Shown in pieces: positions 17,016 to 27,441 of a DNA stretch of 64,000 bases. This DNA comes from Bacteroidales bacterium. Its GTDB lineage: Bacteria; Bacteroidota; Bacteroidia; Bacteroidales; P3. Position numbers and translations under genes: made by a program. Within the stretch, counting starts at the first letter, position 1, and every line of letters starts with the position of its first letter. Under the pieces are notes generated by a model. That model made no database searches. It saw only the letters and a list, made by a program, of their open reading frames with translations, and was not told the DNA's origin. The stretch lies in assembly GCA_017479385.1 (NCBI GenBank), contig JAFVCE010000010.1, positions 1 through 64,000 on the forward strand. Reading direction: 5' to 3'.

Positions 17016-17024
17016 TAACTTTGC
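17016..17024 (+). promoter_or_regulatory. Bacteroidetes -7 box (TAACTTTGC)
   Basis: TAACTTTGC 31 nt before the ATG of the C1B peptidase gene, in the standard position for a Bacteroidetes promoter. Confidence 0.75.
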
Positions 17025-17055
17025 ACTATAAAAAATTGTAACCCAACTTCGAAGT

Positions 17056-18486
17056 ATGAATAAGAAATACATTGTCTTGGCACTTGCCGCCACCCTGCTC
17101 ACAGGCGGCGTTATGGCCCAAAAGAAAAACCAAACCACCAGCCCGACCGATGGCGGTGGCATAAGTACCGAAATGATGCAACAAATCAAGCAAGGCTTTG
17201 GCAACTCTGCCTCCGACAAAGCCCTGCGCAACATCATGGTGAACCAAAGTCCGGCCAAACTGGCTATGAACTACGAAAACGCCACTAAGTTCGACTCGCA
17301 CTTCAGCAACCGCGTGGAGAGCCGCGCCGTGACCGACCAAAAATCGAGCGGCCGCTGCTGGATGTTTACCGGCATGAATGTGCTGCGTAACCAAGCCATA
17401 CGCAAACACAACCTGCCCTCCGATTTCCAGTTCTCGCAAGCCTACCTCTTCTTCTACGACCAGCTGGAAAAGGCCAACCTCTTTCTCCAAGCCATGATAG
17501 ACACCTATCAAAAACCCATCGACGACCAAGAAGTGCAGTGGCTCTTCAAAAACCCAATAGGCGACGGTGGCCAATTCACTGGCGTGGCCAACTTGATTGA
17601 CAAATATGGTCTTGTTCCTGCCGACGTTATGCCCGAGACCTACAACACCAACAACACCTCGTCCATAAGCAACCTGCTCAGCCTCAAGTTGCGCGAAGAC
17701 GGCCTCGCCCTGCGCGAACTGGCAGCACAAAAAGGCACCACCCAAGCCAAATTACACCAAACCAAGACCGAAATGCTGGCCACCATCTACCGTATGCTTG
17801 CCCTGACCATGGGCGAACCTCCGGCACAATTCACCTGGCAACAAAAGAACGCCAAAGGCGAGATAGTCGAAACCGCCACCTACACCCCGAAAGAGTTCTA
17901 CGAAAAGTTCGCCAAAACCGATTTCAGCAAATACTATATGGTGATGAACGACCCCACACGCGAATACTATAAAGTATACGAAATACAGTACGACCGCCAT
18001 GTCTATGACGGCCAAAACTGGCGCTACCTGAACCTCCCCATGGAAGAGATTGCCCCCATGTGCATAGCCTCTATCAAAGACAGCACGATGATGTACTTTA
18101 GCTGCGACGTGGGAAAATTCCTCGACCGCGAAAAAGGCTTTATGGACATGAACAACTTTGACTACGCCTCGCTTTTCGGCACCGAGTTCGGTATGGACAA
18201 GAAGCAGCGCGTTGCCACCTACGCCAGCGGTAGCAGCCATGCCATGACCCTCTGCGCCGTAGACCTCGACAAAGACGGAAAACCACTCAAATGGATGGTC
18301 GAAAACAGCTGGGGCCCCAACTACGGCTACCAAGGCAACCTCATCATGACCAACGACTGGTTCAACGAGTATATGTTCCGCGTGGTGCTTGAAGAGAAAT
18401 ACATCCCCGCCAAACTCCGCGCCATGATGGACCAAAAGCCCATCATGCTCCCCGCCTGGGACCCCATGTTCGCCCCCGAGGAATAG
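17056..18486 (+). CDS. Secreted C1B cysteine peptidase (aminopeptidase C / bleomycin-hydrolase family)
   Basis: The 476-residue protein starts with a Sec signal (MNKKYIVLALAATLLTGGVMA). This differs from classical cytosolic PepC and places it in the periplasm or outside. The papain-like active site is complete: Gln95 and Cys101 in DQKSSGRCWMF, His395 in SSHAMTL, Asn417 in VENSWG. Family enzymes are hexameric aminopeptidases whose C-terminus reaches into the active site. Here the chain ends MFAPEE rather than in a run of basic residues. It probably trims peptides taken up as carbon and nitrogen source. A shorter paralogue lies at 53491-54750. It has its own promoter, and the next gene is promoted separately. 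Confidence 0.92.
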   Translation: MNKKYIVLALAATLLTGGVMAQKKNQTTSPTDGGGISTEMMQQIKQGFGNSASDKALRNIMVNQSPAKLAMNYENATKFDSHFSNRVESRAVTDQKSSGRCWMFTGMNVLRNQAIRKHNLPSDFQFSQAYLFFYDQLEKANLFLQAMIDTYQKPIDDQEVQWLFKNPIGDGGQFTGVANLIDKYGLVPADVMPETYNTNNTSSISNLLSLKLREDGLALRELAAQKGTTQAKLHQTKTEMLATIYRMLALTMGEPPAQFTWQQKNAKGEIVETATYTPKEFYEKFAKTDFSKYYMVMNDPTREYYKVYEIQYDRHVYDGQNWRYLNLPMEEIAPMCIASIKDSTMMYFSCDVGKFLDREKGFMDMNNFDYASLFGTEFGMDKKQRVATYASGSSHAMTLCAVDLDKDGKPLKWMVENSWGPNYGYQGNLIMTNDWFNEYMFRVVLEEKYIPAKLRAMMDQKPIMLPAWDPMFAPEE

Positions 18487-18535
18487 CCCAAACATTTTTT
18501 TCTCACTACAAAGCCGAATATTCATTATTTTTGCG

Positions 18536-18544
18536 TAACTTTGC
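18536..18544 (+). promoter_or_regulatory. Bacteroidetes -7 box (TAACTTTGC)
   Basis: TAACTTTGC 67 nt before the EF-hand membrane-protein gene, after a T-rich stretch that may end the peptidase transcript. Confidence 0.7.
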
Positions 18545-18611
18545 AGCAGAAAAAAAAACGACAACAATATTTTTTTGATAAAGAACAAAAACCAAACCGA
18601 CAATACGAACT

Positions 18612-20555
18612 ATGGCCAAAATCAAACAGATTGAAAGCCTGCAAAACAAAGGCTACAATTGGAAATTCAGCACCGTGGGTGGAGTGACGCGCGTTAACAT
18701 AGAAACGGGCGACGACATTGCCCACCTCGGCGAACTCGACCAGAAACTCTGGACCGTACTCAGTTGCCCAGTCACAGGGCTCGAATTCGACGAGAAAACC
18801 CTTGCCCTTATCGACGCCGACCACGACGGCAAAATTCGCGTAGCCGAAATGGTGACCGCCTCGCAGTGGCTCTGCCGCGTGGTGCGCGACCCCAACCTGA
18901 TTGTCGACAGCAACGCCACACTCAACTTTAGCGACCTCAATACCGAGAGCGAAGAGGGTCGCACAGTGCTCGAAGCTGCCAAAACCATACTCGCTCGCAT
19001 TGGCAAGGAGAAAGAATCTATCGACATCGCCGACGTCGACGAATATATGGCCGTGTTCGAAGAGAAATGTCGTGCCGAACACGCTGCTAAGCAGCAGACC
19101 GACGACACCTATACCCCACCCTACGGCGACAACACCGAGACCGCTCTCACCGCCGTAACCGCACTCAAGGAGAAGATGGCCGACTTCTATATGCGCTGCA
19201 AACTCATACAATTCGACGACAACTGCTCGTCGGTGCTCGACGTGTCGGTAGAGCGCGTCGGAGCCATCAGCGCCGGCAACTTGGCCGACAGTTCGGCCGA
19301 GATTGCCTCCTACCCACTCTCGCGCCCTAACCGCAACGCCGTGCTGCCCATTGCCGAAGGTATCAACCCCGCCTGGCAAGCCACATTCGACACACTGAAG
19401 GCTACGGTCCTCGACACCGATTTTGCCGGCCGCGAAAGCATTACCGAAGCCGATTGGACCGCCATCATGGCCAAACTGGACGAATACGTAGCTTGGCGCG
19501 ACGCCAAAGCTGCTGCCGACAACGAGGCCATTGATGCCGAGTTGGCTCGCGAGTCGGCCGCCATCGAACCCGTCGACCGCGCCATTCGCTACTGTCGCGA
19601 TTTCTACCACCTGCTGCTCAACTTTGTAGTATTCAAAGACTTCTACAACCGCAACAACGACCGCCAAGCCGTGTTCCAGGCTGGCCAGCTATTCCTCGAC
19701 CAACGCTGCTGCAAGCTCTGTATCCGCGTTTCGGATATGGCTAAACATAACGCCATGGCCGGCATGAGTGGTATGTACCTAATCTACTGCCACTGCGTGT
19801 CGAAAACGCTTGGCCACGAAATGGATATTGTTGCCTCGCTCACCACAGGCGACGTCGACAACCTTTATGAGGGCAAGAACGCTGTGTTCTACGACCGCGC
19901 TGGCAACGACTACGACGCCACCATAACCAAAATCATAGACAACCCCATAAGCATAGGCCAGGCTTTCTGGAGTCCCTACCGCAAGTTTGGTAAATGGATA
20001 ACCGACAAAGTTACCAAGTCGGCTTCCGAAAAGGAAAGCAAACAGTTCGACCAAATGACAGCCCAAGCCGATACCGCTACTGCAAACCTCGCCAACAAAG
20101 AGGGCGCTCCCGAAGGCGCTCCCGAGGGTAAGGCCCAGATGTTCGACATAGCAAAGTTTGCTGGTATTTTTGCCGCCATTGGCTTGGCTGTAGGTGCCAT
20201 TGGCGGCGCGCTGGCCGCTCTGGGCGGATTTGTGGTTGCCAAGTGGTATAACATCATCCTTTTGGTTGCCGCCATCGTTATCATCATCAGCGGTCCCTCA
20301 ATGTTCTTGGCATGGCTCAAGTTGCGTCGTCGCAATCTCGGCCCCGTGCTCAACGCCAACGGCTGGGCCATCAACTCCAAGATACTGGTCAACGCCACTT
20401 TCGGTTCCACCCTCACGAGCGTGGCTCGCTACCCCAAAATCAATGTCAAAGACCCGCTGGCCGACAAAAAGATGCCCGTGTGGCTGCGCATTGTGATTTT
20501 GCTGGTAGTGATAGCAGCCGTGGTTGGTGTGCTCTACTGGCTGGAAGTTATTTGA
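18612..20555 (+). CDS. Membrane protein of unknown function with an EF-hand
   Basis: I do not recognise the family of this 647-residue protein. It has no signal peptide. Residues 68-79 (DADHDGKIRVAE) form a canonical EF-hand loop, with Asp at positions 1, 3 and 5 and Glu at 12, so one calcium ion is likely bound. A long mostly helical region follows (~100-460), then an Ala/Glu-rich linker (GAPEGAPEGK). There are hydrophobic segments near residues 515-545 and 550-570, and a final one at ~622-645 (LRIVILLVVIAAVVGVLYWL). This suggests a large N-terminal cytosolic part anchored by C-terminal helices. It is a single-gene unit with its own promoter and a hairpin terminator. Confidence 0.8.
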   Translation: MAKIKQIESLQNKGYNWKFSTVGGVTRVNIETGDDIAHLGELDQKLWTVLSCPVTGLEFDEKTLALIDADHDGKIRVAEMVTASQWLCRVVRDPNLIVDSNATLNFSDLNTESEEGRTVLEAAKTILARIGKEKESIDIADVDEYMAVFEEKCRAEHAAKQQTDDTYTPPYGDNTETALTAVTALKEKMADFYMRCKLIQFDDNCSSVLDVSVERVGAISAGNLADSSAEIASYPLSRPNRNAVLPIAEGINPAWQATFDTLKATVLDTDFAGRESITEADWTAIMAKLDEYVAWRDAKAAADNEAIDAELARESAAIEPVDRAIRYCRDFYHLLLNFVVFKDFYNRNNDRQAVFQAGQLFLDQRCCKLCIRVSDMAKHNAMAGMSGMYLIYCHCVSKTLGHEMDIVASLTTGDVDNLYEGKNAVFYDRAGNDYDATITKIIDNPISIGQAFWSPYRKFGKWITDKVTKSASEKESKQFDQMTAQADTATANLANKEGAPEGAPEGKAQMFDIAKFAGIFAAIGLAVGAIGGALAALGGFVVAKWYNIILLVAAIVIIISGPSMFLAWLKLRRRNLGPVLNANGWAINSKILVNATFGSTLTSVARYPKINVKDPLADKKMPVWLRIVILLVVIAAVVGVLYWLEVI

Positions 20556-20582
20556 CGATAGCTGCCCTACAGCAATAACAAC

Positions 20583-20613
20583 ACAGAGGCCGCGCTTTCA
20601 GCGCGACCTCTGT
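20583..20613. terminator. Bidirectional terminator between convergent genes
   Basis: Arms ACAGAGGCCGCGCT and AGCGCGACCTCTGT pair at 13 of 14 positions around a 3-nt loop and are followed by TATCTTT. It serves the EF-hand gene and possibly folA from the other side. Confidence 0.75.
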
Positions 20614-20626
20614 TATCTTTCCCCCC

Positions 20627-21124
20627 TCACACCTTGAGTTCGTAATCGGCGTAGGAGTAGCATAAGCCCGAAGTCTCGTCAACGGCTTGCTGGCTTAACG
20701 AAAGGCAGCGGTAGCGACTCAAATCGAGTGGTGGGAAGTAGACGTCGGCCTCGAAGTCGGCATGCACCCAAGTCACGTAGAGCCTTTTGGCCAACGGCAG
20801 GAACTGTTTGTAGACCTCGGCACCGCCGATGACGAAAGCCTCGTCTTCGCCGGCTACCGCAGCGGCAGCCTCGGCCACCGAATGAAAAATTTCGGCACCC
20901 TCATACGAAAAATCAGAATTTCGCGTTATTACTATGTTGCGACGCTTCGGAAGCGGACGCTTCGGAAGCGACTCGAAGGTGCGACGCCCCATAATCACCG
21001 TGTGGCCGGTGGTGAGTTGTTTGAATCGGCGCAAGTCGTCGCCAATGTGCCACAAAAGGTCGTTATCTTTGCCAATGGCCATGTTTTGCGCCAACGCCAC
21101 TATGATTGAAATATTTGATTGCAT
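20627..21124 (-). CDS. folA: Dihydrofolate reductase
   Basis: Reduces dihydrofolate to tetrahydrofolate with NADPH. This is the trimethoprim target and supplies one-carbon carriers for thymidylate and purine synthesis. The 165-residue length is typical. Visible signatures are the N-terminal ISIIVALAQNMAIGKDN, the substrate-site WHIGDDLRRFKQLT (Asp in the active site), the NADPH-binding GHTVIMGRRTFESLP and FVIGGAEVYKQFLP. It follows hydF by 6 bp on the same strand, so the two are co-transcribed from the hydF promoter. The pairing with a hydrogenase maturase is probably not functional. Confidence 0.95.
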   Translation of the reverse strand: MQSNISIIVALAQNMAIGKDNDLLWHIGDDLRRFKQLTTGHTVIMGRRTFESLPKRPLPKRRNIVITRNSDFSYEGAEIFHSVAEAAAAVAGEDEAFVIGGAEVYKQFLPLAKRLYVTWVHADFEADVYFPPLDLSRYRCLSLSQQAVDETSGLCYSYADYELKV

Positions 21125-21130
21125 GGTTGT

Positions 21131-22345
21131 TTATTTTTGCGGTTGATGATGGTCGAAGATGGCCGTAGAGCGGTCGAAAATACCTGTCATATAGGCAATT
21201 GCCAAGCCATAATTGGTAACCGGCACCCCGGCTGCGAGGGCTGGTTCGAGGCGAGCTTGCAGCTGACGGCGCGTAGCCACACAGCCACCACACTGCACCA
21301 CCAGCGCGTATCGCCCCACGTCGCCCACAATGGGCGACGAGCCAGCCAGGACGTCGCACTGCAGCTGAGCCCCAGTGAACCTGGCCAGCAGGCGCGGCAA
21401 CTTAACACGGCCAATATCCTCGCACGTAACGTTGTGTGTACAACTCTCAAGCAGTAGCACACGGTCGCCATCGCGCAGGCGCGAAATGCTTCTGGTGCCC
21501 TCCAAGTAGTTAGCGAACAAACCTTTGGCTCGAGCCAATACCACACTGAAGCTGGTCAAGTACACCTCTTGTGGCACCACTTGGGCCACTTGGGCAAAAA
21601 CCTGGCTATCGGTCACCACCAAGCGCGGTGGTTCGCGCAGGCGGCCAAGTGCTGTAGCAAGCTCAGTTTCGCGACACACTACGGCCGTGGCGTGATTGTC
21701 CATCAAGTCGCGTAACACCTGCACCTGCGGCAGTATCATGCGGCCTTCTGGTGCCGAAGAATCTATCGGGGTAACCATCACCACCGTGTCGCCAGGCGCC
21801 ACAACGTCGCCCAACAACGAGGGGGAGCGATAGGCCGACTCAGGCAGTGCTTCGCGCACTCGTTGCAAAAATGGTTCGTGCCGTTCGGGGTCGGTCACAC
21901 TTAGGCAGAACACCTCGGCACCACACTCGCGACCCACCTGTACCAACCAATCGGCCTCGGGTTGCAACCTGTCTACCTGCGAGCAAACTGGTAGCAGCGG
22001 CACATTGCGGCTGCGACAGGCTTCGACAATGGCGCGCTCCTCAGCGCCAAAGTTGCCTGCTGTGAAAAGCAGCACCGCCAAATCCACTGTCGGCAGCACT
22101 GCGAGCGAGCGTTCCACACGCTCTTGACCCAGCGAGCCCACGTCGTCGGTGCCAGCCGTATCGACCAACACCACGGGGCCCACGCCACCAATCTCCATCG
22201 ACTTGCGCACTGGGTCGGTGGTGGTTCCAGCTTCGGCCGAAACGATGGCCACCTGCTGCCCGGTGACGAAATTAATCAACGAACTTTTGCCGCTATTGCG
22301 ACGCCCGAAGAAACCCACGATGGGCTTGTTCTCGTTTCCTTTCAT
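21131..22345 (-). CDS. hydF: [FeFe]-hydrogenase maturation GTPase HydF
   Basis: HydF is the scaffold on which the 2Fe subcluster of the H-cluster is built before transfer to the hydrogenase. The 404-residue protein has an N-terminal Era-like GTPase domain: P-loop GRRNSGKS at 14-21, switch region TTTDP at 41-45, DTAG at 62-65. A dimerisation region and a C-terminal cluster-binding domain follow. Cluster ligands appear as Cys302-x-His304 and Cys352-x-x-Cys355. The usual His before the second pair (HCxxC) is replaced by Gln351. HydE and HydG are not in the window; the client hydrogenase is encoded at 56029-60786. Its promoter box is only 3 nt from the ATG. Confidence 0.95.
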   Translation of the reverse strand: MKGNENKPIVGFFGRRNSGKSSLINFVTGQQVAIVSAEAGTTTDPVRKSMEIGGVGPVVLVDTAGTDDVGSLGQERVERSLAVLPTVDLAVLLFTAGNFGAEERAIVEACRSRNVPLLPVCSQVDRLQPEADWLVQVGRECGAEVFCLSVTDPERHEPFLQRVREALPESAYRSPSLLGDVVAPGDTVVMVTPIDSSAPEGRMILPQVQVLRDLMDNHATAVVCRETELATALGRLREPPRLVVTDSQVFAQVAQVVPQEVYLTSFSVVLARAKGLFANYLEGTRSISRLRDGDRVLLLESCTHNVTCEDIGRVKLPRLLARFTGAQLQCDVLAGSSPIVGDVGRYALVVQCGGCVATRRQLQARLEPALAAGVPVTNYGLAIAYMTGIFDRSTAIFDHHQPQK

Positions 22346-22348
22346 AGT

Positions 22349-22357
22349 GCAAAGTTA
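22349..22357 (-). promoter_or_regulatory. Bacteroidetes -7 box (TAACTTTGC) abutting hydF
   Basis: The minus-strand TAACTTTGC ends 3 nt before the hydF ATG. Since transcription usually begins a few nucleotides after this box, the hydF message should be leaderless or nearly so. Confidence 0.65.
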
Positions 22358-22574
22358 CAACATTTTTCCGACACGGCGGAAAAAAACTATCCTCACCCAC
22401 CCTCGTTCGGCTCTCGGCCAACGATTTCGGTGGGTTGCGCAGTGCCGTTCTTAACCGCCAGAAGCAGGCTGTGCGAGCCACCTCGCCCAGCTTGGAAAAG
22501 GGACACTACAAGGTTTTGAAGCTCACAGAAAAGAACGACGGTGAAAAAAATTCTGCTATTCAAAAAAAAAAGCG

Positions 22575-22583
22575 TAACTTTGC
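22575..22583 (+). promoter_or_regulatory. Bacteroidetes -7 box (TAACTTTGC)
   Basis: TAACTTTGC 38 nt before the pspC-domain gene. It probably drives the pspC-pyrG-mtnN-luxS series. Confidence 0.7.
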
Positions 22584-22599
22584 AGATTGAAAATTTTGA

Positions 22600-25157
<2,558 letters not shown>

Positions 25158-25162
25158 CCAAT

Positions 25163-25657
25163 ATGGAAGTAATTCAAAGTTTCACCATAGACCACACGCA
25201 CCTGAAGCCTGGCATATACGTGTCGCGAATCGACAAGGGGTTCACCACGTTCGACCTGCGCATAACCGAGCCCAACCGCGAGCCCGCCGTGGCCCCCGCG
25301 GCCATGCACAGCATGGAGCACTTGATGGCCACCTGGTTCCGCAATTCGGAGGCCAAGGACGACGTTGTTTACGTCGGGCCAATGGGCTGTATGACAGGTA
25401 TGTACGTCATCATGACCGGCAACTATAACGTTGACGATATGCGCCGCCTGACCGTGGAGTGCCTCGACTGGATACTGACCCAGACCGAGGTGCCAGCCAC
25501 CACGCCCGAAACCTGCGGCAACTACCTGCTGCACGACCTGCCCATGTGCCACTGGGAGTGCCGCCGCTACCGCGACAGGCTGCTCAACGACTTCCATAGC
25601 GAATACACCAAGCTCGAGGTGAAGCTCGCCGACGGGCGCATTTTTGCCGATGCTTGA
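25163..25657 (+). CDS. luxS: S-ribosylhomocysteine lyase
   Basis: Splits S-ribosylhomocysteine into homocysteine and DPD, the precursor of autoinducer-2. The 164-residue protein has the metal-binding HSMEH motif (His49, His53), in which the common Thr/Leu are Ser/Met. It also has the catalytic Cys76 in GPMGCMTG, and Cys118 in TCGNYLLHDL as third metal ligand. The C-terminus is typical (DRLLNDFHSEY...). It is directly after mtnN. Whether it has a signalling role beyond methyl-cycle recycling cannot be judged from sequence. Confidence 0.96.
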   Translation: MEVIQSFTIDHTHLKPGIYVSRIDKGFTTFDLRITEPNREPAVAPAAMHSMEHLMATWFRNSEAKDDVVYVGPMGCMTGMYVIMTGNYNVDDMRRLTVECLDWILTQTEVPATTPETCGNYLLHDLPMCHWECRRYRDRLLNDFHSEYTKLEVKLADGRIFADA

Positions 25658-25675
25658 GGCAAAGCGAAGAGTTCG

Positions 25676-25705
25676 AGGGGCCTCACCGCTTGCGGTGAGG
25701 CCCCT
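25676..25705 (+). terminator. Intrinsic terminator of luxS operon
   Basis: A perfect 14-bp stem (AGGGGCCTCACCGC) with a TT turn, followed by ATTGTTTTC. It begins 18 nt after the luxS stop. Confidence 0.85.
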
Positions 25706-25873
25706 ATTGTTTTCGACACAAGGAGCTGGAGGGCGCGCCACAACTTCGGGGCAAGGGGCGGATTGCTTCGAGAAAAAATCGTCGCAGCGAGGGCCGTTAC
25801 GCGGCCCAGAGAGGGGTTTTCATCGGCCCGGCGTCGGGGTGTTTTCGGCCCCAAAAGGGGCAATTTTCGGGGC

Positions 25874-25963
25874 GTAAGTGGCTGATTGATAGGCGTTGTT
25901 CGACCTCAATACGACCTTAACCCCTCTTTAACCCCTCCTCAACCCTGTTAATCAGCCACTTGC
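25874..25963 (+). repeat. Dispersed 11-nt-unit repeat, copy c
   Basis: The core starts at 25899: TTCGACCTCAA, TACGACCTTAA, CCCCTCTTTAA, CCCCTCCTCAA, CCCTG. This copy has the best arms: AAGTGGCTGATT on the left and AATCAGCCACTT on the right are perfectly complementary over 12 bp. It lies after the luxS terminator and 24 bp from the stop codon of the convergent TPR gene. The sequence between the terminator and the repeat (25706-25873) shows no gene. Confidence 0.88.
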
Positions 25964-25986
25964 AAAATCGAGCGTAGCGGCTTTTT

Positions 25987-27420
25987 TCAACGCTGCCGAG
26001 CGTCGGCAAGGAGGGTGCCAACTTCGGGGTCGTCGGCCATCTCGGGGCAGAGGGTGAGAAGCGTGTCGATGGACTCGCTGCCACTTTGCAAAGCCACAAG
26101 GAGAAAGTGGAACATACTGTTGCGCTGGCCGAGGCGGAAGTAGATTGCGGCAAAACGTATGGCGAACTGGGGGCCGTCGTCGGCCGCGGCAGCCCCCTGC
26201 AGGGCTTGGTCGAGCGCGTCGGCATAGCGGCCGGCGCGTATGAGGTAGTCTATGTATGAGGTCCAGTTCTCGTCGGCTTCTGGCTCGCGTTCTATGGCAC
26301 CGCGCAGGGCGAGCTCGGCCTGCTCATGCTCGCCATACTCTTCGTGTAGCGAGCCGAGAAAGCGGAGCACTCGTGCGGGGTCGGGGCTTGAGGTGAGGGC
26401 TGTGGTGGCGCTCTGCACAGCCAGGTAGTACTCGCCCATGGCGCGATAGCAGTCGGCCAACGAGGCGTAGAGGTCGCTCACCAGCAGCGGCGTCGAGAGG
26501 AGCGCAGTGGCACGTATCTCCTGTTCAGCCTGTTTGAAGTATGGCAGGGCGGCCTCGCAGTTGTTCATACGCAGATAGACAGAGCCTATGGCAAAGCTCA
26601 CCACCTCTTTGTGCTCGGCATAGTCGAGGCTGCGGCGCAGGCTCTCGACAGCTTTTAGGGGCTGGCCGGCATCCTCGTAGCAGTCGGCTATTGCCATATA
26701 GGCGTCGAAAAAAGTTTTGTCTATGGCAATGGCGTACTCGAAGGCGTCGATGGCGTGTTCGTACATTCCGAGGGTGTAGTAGGCCTCGGCCAGACAATAC
26801 CAGGCGTAGTGCGAATAGGGTTCGCGCTCCACCATTTTGCGGAAGTAGTCGGCGGCGGCTTCGGGCTGGTCCATATCGGAGTAGGCGTCGAGCAGGCCGA
26901 GCAGCACGTGGTGGTCGTCGGAGCCTGCGGCTACGGCCTTTTTGTAGAACCGGGCCGCGTCGTCGTAGCGGTTAAGCTTGTAATACTCGTCGGCAATATT
27001 GGCATAGACGGTGCCAAGCATATAACCATCGGCTGCAGCTTTTTGGAAGTAGGCAATGGCCATTTCGGGGTGGTCGGTCATGCTGTAGAGTGCACCGAGG
27101 GCGTAGGCCACGTCGGTATTGGTCGGGTCTTTACGCTCGAGGTCGGAGAGTATGGCGAGCGATTGGTCGAACTGGTTGCGGGCGCTGTAGAGGTGCGAGC
27201 GGCGCAGGCGCACCTCGGCCGAGCCAGGGTAGAGGTTTTCGGCGTAGAGTATGGCGGTCTCCATCTTGTCGAGGTCGGCCGTTTCGAGATAGAAATCGAT
27301 GATGACTTCGATTTCGTCGGTGTCGAAGAAGTGGCTTTGGCCTTTGAGTATGGTGTTCTCAAATTCGTTGACGAGGGTTCGAACTTCGTCGTCGTAGTCT
27401 TTGAAGCGGTCGTTGAGCAT
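25987..27420 (-). CDS. Tetratricopeptide-repeat protein
   Basis: A 477-residue cytosolic protein without a signal peptide. Most of it is consecutive TPR-like helix pairs: repeats from ~residue 70 onward such as DVAYALGALYSMTDHPEMAIAYF, VYANIADEYYKLNRYDDAARFY and YAWYCLAEAYYTLGMYEHAID. TPR arrays are protein-binding scaffolds. It begins 21 bp after sprA and is surely co-transcribed with it. That suggests, without proving, a role in envelope assembly or secretion. The C-terminal ~60 residues are less repeat-like. No specific partner can be named. Confidence 0.85.
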   Translation of the reverse strand: MLNDRFKDYDDEVRTLVNEFENTILKGQSHFFDTDEIEVIIDFYLETADLDKMETAILYAENLYPGSAEVRLRRSHLYSARNQFDQSLAILSDLERKDPTNTDVAYALGALYSMTDHPEMAIAYFQKAAADGYMLGTVYANIADEYYKLNRYDDAARFYKKAVAAGSDDHHVLLGLLDAYSDMDQPEAAADYFRKMVEREPYSHYAWYCLAEAYYTLGMYEHAIDAFEYAIAIDKTFFDAYMAIADCYEDAGQPLKAVESLRRSLDYAEHKEVVSFAIGSVYLRMNNCEAALPYFKQAEQEIRATALLSTPLLVSDLYASLADCYRAMGEYYLAVQSATTALTSSPDPARVLRFLGSLHEEYGEHEQAELALRGAIEREPEADENWTSYIDYLIRAGRYADALDQALQGAAAADDGPQFAIRFAAIYFRLGQRNSMFHFLLVALQSGSESIDTLLTLCPEMADDPEVGTLLADARQR

Positions 27421-27441
27421 GGCGTGGTCTATCTTTTTTTG

